Under the pieces are notes generated by a model. That model was not told where the DNA came from. It worked only from the letters and a program-made list of their open reading frames with translations, and searched no databases. Source: Myrica gale (taxonomy: Eukaryota; Streptophyta; Magnoliopsida; Fagales; Myricaceae). Taken from it: a DNA stretch of 64,000 bases. Below are positions 58,391 through 64,000 of the stretch, piece after piece. The DNA is taken from the NCBI GenBank assembly GCA_963930655.1, contig OZ005611.1, positions 17,409,001 through 17,473,000 of the forward strand, written 5' to 3'. Within the stretch, counting starts at the first letter, position 1. Every line of letters begins with the position of its first letter. Position numbers and translations under genes: made by a program.

Positions 58391-59755
58391 TTAAAAAAAA
58401 ATACTAAGTCGGACAAATGACTTATAAATTATAATCTTGTAAGGTGATACTAAAATTCATGAACACTAAAGTACAAAATTAATGACTACGTACTTAGACT
58501 AATAAATCTTAAAATACTGTTCAGAAAGTGGAGGATATTCAGAGTGGGTTTAAAAAACACTAAAGTCCACAAGCTGCCCTCTTAGACACAAACACTAGTC
58601 TTTACATGACTTGTATGTAGTAATCATAAACACTAAGTGTACAAGCTCCCCACTTCTATGCTAGTTAGAATCAGCTTCTCTATATTCTTTACAATTTGTT
58701 TATAGTATCTTCAAGACATATACCATATTATTTAAACAAACAGGTTAGTTAGAATTAGCAGACAACAACAAACGTAATACAAAACAAGTGACAAAACAAA
58801 AGACAAAACAACAGTTTAGACCATTTCAAAGCACTTACAACTACATGGTCTCAGTACCCACATCTGTCAACAACCTAATACTTTAAGAGTAAAAAAAATC
58901 AACGGGACCACAGACATCATAGGAAATGCAAAGGGAACGACACGGGACCGCATGTTGCCGGCCACAAAAACTTGCATAAACAATTGACAATTTAAAATGA
59001 AATTCCAACCAACGGGACCACTAGTTTAAAACATCTCACACTCACAAGTCCAAACAAATATATATAAATAGCCTAGGGTTTGGATGAATACCATCGCCAC
59101 ACCCCTCAGTCTCAAACAACCCCAATCCCTAATATTCTGGCAAAACCCACTTAATCAAATATCCTATGAAACCCATTGGGCCATGTTCAAATTATCATGT
59201 TTGGAAAATGAATAGGAATAAAAGGATTGATTCAGTGTTTATCGTGCTTGTCTTCTCTTCTCGACTTCCAATCTAGGGCTTTAGGGCTTCGATACGCAAG
59301 GGTAAACCCAATTATGGTTCCTACAATTATTCGGTTAATACCAATCGGAAGCAAATGTCCAAAGTTAATCTAAAAGCAAATCATGAGGGTTGATCTTCGA
59401 CAGCTTGGTTGTGTGGATTTCGAAAGCAGCTGTTTGGATTTTAATCGAGAGGTTGTCGAAAAATGAATTTGTACGTGAAGGGATCGGCAGGGTTAGGGTT
59501 AGTCTCCTTCACTTATGGAGGGAAAATTGGTAAAGTCATATGAGTGAATATCACTTGGGAGGCATGTGTTCATAGAGTTCATCTATTTTAATGCCAAAAA
59601 TGGATAAAATGACGACTTTTGATCATTTTTTAAATATAAAGGACATAAAAATCGTTTTTGACAGTTGGGGGTGATATTGATTTTTGCTCATACTTAAAGG
59701 GCGAACAACAAATTACCCCCTAATACTAAGAAGATTAGATTTTAATCCTTGAACA
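58391..59755. other. No gene seen; possible MULE 5' flank
   Basis: AT-rich DNA upstream of the MULE relic. AAATATATATAAATAGCC near 59057 is TATA-like, and several TAGGGTTT/TAGGGCTT strings (59085, 59278, 59498) are common in plant 5' regions, but no gene can be tied to them. Confidence 0.35.
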
Positions 59756-61130
59756 TACAGTACATCATCAAAACTTAAGCATCCAGGAAGAGATACAAAT
59801 CATTTACAAAGAATCGCAGATTTATTTCCATCACTGAAAGTTACTGCTCCTCCTTTGATGTCCTTGAGAGTTGTAAACAAACTTTTGTCTTCACACATTT
59901 GTTTGGAGCGACCGCTGTCAAGGTACCAAATGAAATAGCTCTTTTCCTTCAAGAAAATATGTGCTACAAGAAAAGACTTAGCTTATTTCTTTCTCCAACT
60001 CAGCTTTTGATAACAAGTATGTACAAATCTGGAAAACTTAGAATTAATAGAAATAGGTTGTTTAGATTTCACTACTTGATTTACCTGTTTGTAAGTATGG
60101 AGGGATTTTTTTGAATAGCTGGTATAAACACATATTTCTTAGAAGAAGTAGGTGCTGATGCATTGTTTTTAAACCCCAATCCTTTTTTTTATCACCATCC
60201 AAATGTCCAATGTTCAACATCTTGTCGAGTTTGCTGGTTCCACTTGAGAAATTCTTCAGCTGTACAATTGATTGGTCCAAGTCCTTTTCACAATACTCTC
60301 TCCGAGTGAAGCATTCATCTCAATAAAGCTCTTGATCCATATAATCTTTCTCCCGTAATTTTTCAGCTAATTGATCTCTCTCTTTTACAATTCTCCTTCT
60401 TTAGTTTAATACTCTCTTCATATAACTAATGATAGATTTCCTTTAAGCATTCAAGTTAATCTACATCTTCAGCGATACTTTCCTCTACATCATCAAAATC
60501 AGCAAACTCATTAGTTTTAACCGAAGTTGTAAATGCAACTAAATTTACCTTATCATTATTAGAGTCATCATGGTCTGTGGAGTTTGACATTGAATCAGAA
60601 TTTGAGAAAGATGTCTTCATAGCATTCTTTCCCTTCAATTTCAAATAGTTAGGACATTCAGCCTTAAAATGCTCGAATCCTTTTCACCCATGACATTGTA
60701 GTCCTTGCTCTGGTTTCTTTCTAAACTCTTTCTTTTCTTTAGTTTATCCTTATGATCATCATCTTAAACCGAAATGGTTTAGAGTTTGATTTTTGGTTTT
60801 TCTAGCATTTGCACTTCTTAAACCGAAATGCTTTTCTGAACTTCTTGACGAATAACGCCATGTCATCTTCATCAAACAACTCGTCGTCTGAATCGATTAC
60901 CTTATGTGCAATGGATTTTCCATTTCTAATTGTTGGAAATGTTAGTTTATACATTTGAAGAAAACCGACCAACTCATCAAGCTTGATAGTATCCAAATCT
61001 TTATTTTCTTCTATAGTAATCACTTTGGGTTTAAATCTTTCAGGTAATGATCTTATAATATTTCGGACCACCTTTGAATCAGGGATTCTTTCACCCAAAC
61101 TAAATACTTTATATTATTCTTGCGCTGAAA
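59756..61130 (-). mobile_element. Ty1/copia gag-protease fragment
   Basis: Minus-strand frames show copia gag (MGERIPDSKVVRNIIRSLP, 61098 onward), acidic stretches, and the protease region (SLFTTLKDIKGGAVTF, near 59880). They resemble the Sirevirus-type element at 33095 but are clearly diverged. No LTR is attached. Old fossil with around ten breaks. Confidence 0.75.
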
Positions 61131-62326
61131 CTTTAGTGCATAAATGTCTATAGCTTGACCCTAAAAATCAACGTCTTCCCCATCAGAACAACCACACCAC
61201 CATTCTGTGTACTAAAAATTGATCACGTTGACATTTATGAAATCGAAGTCCAATAACTATGCATCCAGAATAGGAAAGTACTCGTAGATCCGGTCCATAT
61301 GTCTCATATCAACGCCCATACATCTCATTTATGATATGCAATACCTTACCTTGTAAAGCTATGAAACACGTCCCAACGCACAAATAAATCCATTTGAACA
61401 GCTAATGAAACGACATAGTTTTTCTAAAGTTATGTGCACACGGCTAAAGAACCATTCGCAACCAAATTTCTCATAAGAAAAAACTTTTTAACATATACAT
61501 ATAAATCATCAACCAAGCGACTGCGTATAAGGGACAATCGTTAGCATGCAAAGTAAGCCGTCCACACATGTTGTAAAACGACATAGATTATTTAGCAAAC
61601 GTGCGCACGATTGAATAAGCGTTCGCAATAAAAAGACTAGTAAAAAATAAATTTTTAGCATGTGTATATTTCCTAGGCAAGACGATAGCGTATAACAGCA
61701 TAATGTCCGCACGTGAAAATGGACTGTTCGAACGTATTGTAAAGAAATGACGTAGTTTAAAAGATATAAAGATAAGTAATGATCTTAAAATAAACGAAGG
61801 TTAGCAAAATATTCTCATAATGAAGGCATCCGGACGGGATTAGATTGTGCGGATGGTTAGACGTTTGTAATGTGCAATGTGAAGTACCACCATTAATAGA
61901 AATTATTGCCACACGATTCCGGACGGTACATTCACCTGCGGCCGCACATAGCTGTTCTCCTCGTTCTTCTAAAACAAAAAAGTCTCAATCATGTGCGGAC
62001 GATTATGCAGATTTTTTGACGATTTGACTTGCTTTATTGATGGATGACAACAGTTTTTTGAGACCTAAAATATGTGCACACGTCTTCACCCACCGTGTGA
62101 ACATAGTTATAGTTGCTGAGGAATGTTTTAGTCATGAATATGTGACGTTTTGCTTTTTGTCAACCCTAAATATTCCGAACGATTTTCATGACGTCCGGAC
62201 GGTTTTGTAATTCTTGGCACATTTTGGGTAACAAAATTTTTATTTTGACATAGAAGGTCAGATTCAGTGACAAAATTTGTTTTGACACCCAAAAATTTGA
62301 CACCTAAGGTCAATTTTCTTGTAGTG
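61131..62326. mobile_element. Second CACTA family: right terminus
   Basis: The right end reads CAATTTTCTTGTAGTG (ending 62326), the complement of a CACTACAAGAAAATTG terminus. Inward lie repeated CCGGACG, GTGCGGACG and GTCCGCACG motifs and TTTGACACC repeats, fitting subterminal motifs of a CACTA family different from the one at 11729. No matching left CACTAC end was found, so the left boundary (and whether all of 61131-62326 belongs) is uncertain. No transposase is seen. Confidence 0.6.
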
Positions 62327-62783
62327 CATTGCCAAATCAAGCAAAAGTAAGTATGAAAGCTGAAGAGTTTGCTAAGAACATAAAAGTGGTTCATAAACAA
62401 GTTTAACATCAATTGCTACATTCTACTCAAATGTATAAGTCAAAGGCTGATGTTCATCAGAGGAAACTGCAGTTTGAGGAAGGAGATCTGGCCATGGCCT
62501 ATCTAAGGAAGCAAAGGTTTCCTATGGGTACTTAAAACAAGCTGAAACAGATCAAGTTTGGCCCATGTCGAGTTCTAAAGAAGTTGGGATTGAATGCTTA
62601 GCCCATAATATTACCTACTATATTTGCGATAAGTTCTACGTTTAATCTAAGTGATATTTGGCCAGGGAAACCGAGTTTCGAAGATGCATGAATTTCAAGT
62701 GTAAAGTTCAAGAAGTTGGATAAGTTGTTGTGAGAAGAGCTGAACTTAAACTCAAAGGTGAGTTCTTTTAAAGATGGGGAGAA
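62327..62783 (+). mobile_element. Ty3/gypsy integrase C-terminal tail
   Basis: Plus-strand frames read MYKSKADVHQRKLQFEEGDL (near 62430) and KQIKFGPCRVLKKLG (near 62545), the tail of a plant gypsy integrase, followed by a polypurine tract AAGATGGGGAGAA at 62771-62783 directly before the LTR. The upstream part is replaced by the CACTA terminus. Fossil with a few breaks. Confidence 0.75.
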
Positions 62784-63354
62784 TGATGCAAGAGCATCAT
62801 TTGCATCCGAGGGTAACGTAGCATCACGGGGTTTACACATCAAGATAAATTAAAATTGAATTCTAGAATGATATACGATGACTTAATAGGCTTACAATAT
62901 ATCGTTGGAAATCTCTACATTTCTAGTGTCAAATGCACTTAACCTTATGCCATTGGATGATTCCTTGAGAAAGATATCATGTTTTTACTACAGATCGTCG
63001 AGAGTGGCAATAGACAACAAATTTCAAAGTGCATTTAATTTCTTTTATGTTGGAATTTTCTAGACTTTATTGCCTCTTGTTGTAATGAACTCTATAAAAG
63101 AATGAATATATAAAGTAAAGGGATAGAACTTTTGGATTAAAAAATATAATTTTTGCAGGTGTCTCTTGCTTTGGGGTTGAGTGACATCCTCCTACCAATC
63201 AAATGTGTGGCTTGGTCCCGTCAAGTGATGTCCGAGATTAGTATCGTTGAGTGGCTTCCACTACCCCTGGTCTAGTGACGTCCCAAGACTATCCTCTTCC
63301 ATTCGTTTAGTCCTTTTCGAATTTGCGAAACCTTGCGGATCCCGGTCTGCATCA
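62784..63354 (+). mobile_element. Ty3/gypsy 3' LTR
   Basis: 571 bp with ends TGATGCAAGAG and GGTCTGCATCA (TG...CA), placed right after the polypurine tract. Its 5' partner is not in the window. It separates gypsy integrase from copia integrase sequence, so the gypsy element inserted into a copia element. Confidence 0.75.
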
Positions 63355-64000
63355 AATTTTCTTCACCAATAAACTTCAATAGAATGAAGTTGTTTGAGAG
63401 AAATAACTTAGTACTCCAAGAAATGGCCAGGTGATGCTACTTGGTAAAGGTATTGCTAAAAGATTTTGGGGTGAAGTGATAAATACTACATGTTATATTA
63501 TTAATTGTGTGTACCTTCATCCAAAAACGAATAACACTCTTTATGAGTTATGGAAAGGCAAAAGGCCTACTGTGAAGTATTTTAGAGTATCTGGAAGTAA
63601 TATTATATCTTACGTGATAGAGAAATTTTGGATAAATTTGATTCTAAAAGTGATGAAGTGATATTTTTAGGATATTCATCATCAAGTAGAGCTTACCAAG
63701 TATATAGCTTATGTACTTCACTGTTATGGAGTCTATCAATGTTAAAATATATGATGATTTTAATTTTATCAAGAAAATATATATTTGGGTTGAGGATGAG
63801 TCTGAAGTTACTGAACACTTAAATCTCATAGAGAAATAGGAGATCTAGTTGTCACAGAGTCTGAAGGAAAAAACCATTAGATTCTGATGATGACAAGGAC
63901 CTGTCTAATATGTTAAAAAGAATCACCCCGAACAAACTTTCACAGGTAAGATCAATGAGGGTATGAGACTATGAGGTAGACTTTTAAACTAGATTTCTTA
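63355..64000 (+). mobile_element. Ty1/copia integrase fragment, runs off edge
   Basis: Starts in the integrase core at the FSSPI phrase next to the gypsy LTR and continues through NTTCYIINCVYLHPKTN, LYELWKGKRPTVKYFRV and a FDSKSDEVIFLGYSSSSRAY stretch. It resembles the element at 33095 but is diverged. Broken at several points and cut by the window edge. Confidence 0.75.

Overview
This is a plant nuclear window, most likely from a eudicot with a repeat-rich genome. It is AT-rich and packed with Ty3/gypsy and Ty1/copia LTR retrotransposons, CACTA and Mutator-like DNA transposons, and Tourist-like MITEs. The only recognisable host genes are subtilisin-like protease (SBT) pseudogenes and fragments of an RNase H-like (RVT_3 type) gene. 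I see no intact host gene, rRNA, tRNA or CRISPR array.

Layout. 0.3-1.4 kb holds a degenerate minisatellite rich in TGTCGACACCATCA, with a diverged partial copy at 5.5-5.8 kb. 1.5-5.2 kb holds a ~3 kb gypsy LTR (minus strand) with a MITE inside it, and pieces of internal region on both sides. 5.8-19.0 kb is a nest. An old minus-strand gypsy element has been split twice, by a younger gypsy element (6346-11195, TSD GAAAC) in its protease region and by a 5.4 kb CACTA element (11729-17123, TSD TTT) in its gag region.

19.8-46.5 kb is a decayed subtilase cluster bracketed by two copies of an RNase H-like segment. A Sirevirus-type copia element inserted into one subtilase pseudogene (TSD AGTAG). Later an ~8.0 kb block was duplicated head-to-tail. 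The block holds intergenic DNA, the 5' half of the subtilase, the 5' LTR and the first ~3.6 kb of the copia interior. The window therefore shows two subtilase 5' halves and two copia starts (21664-29681 and 29682-37687), but one copia 3' half, one 3' LTR and one subtilase 3' half. A second subtilase pseudogene follows at 45.2 kb.

46.6-50.9 kb holds nothing recognisable. The rest is relics: an inverted piece resembling the first CACTA interior (50.9-51.3 kb), an Athila-like gypsy (51.6-54.1 kb), a Mutator-like transposase (56.0-58.4 kb, minus), a copia gag/protease fragment (59.8-61.1 kb, minus), a second CACTA terminus (ending 62326), a gypsy integrase tail with its 3' LTR (62.3-63.35 kb) and a copia integrase piece that runs off the right edge.

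The most unusual signal is a ~185 bp CTCGAG-rich module. It is about 80% identical by eye between the LTR of the gypsy element at 1.5-4.6 kb and the LTRs of the unrelated copia element. A similar motif cluster lies in the copia 3' internal region ahead of its extra ORF. All identities and ages are by-eye estimates; nothing was computed or searched.
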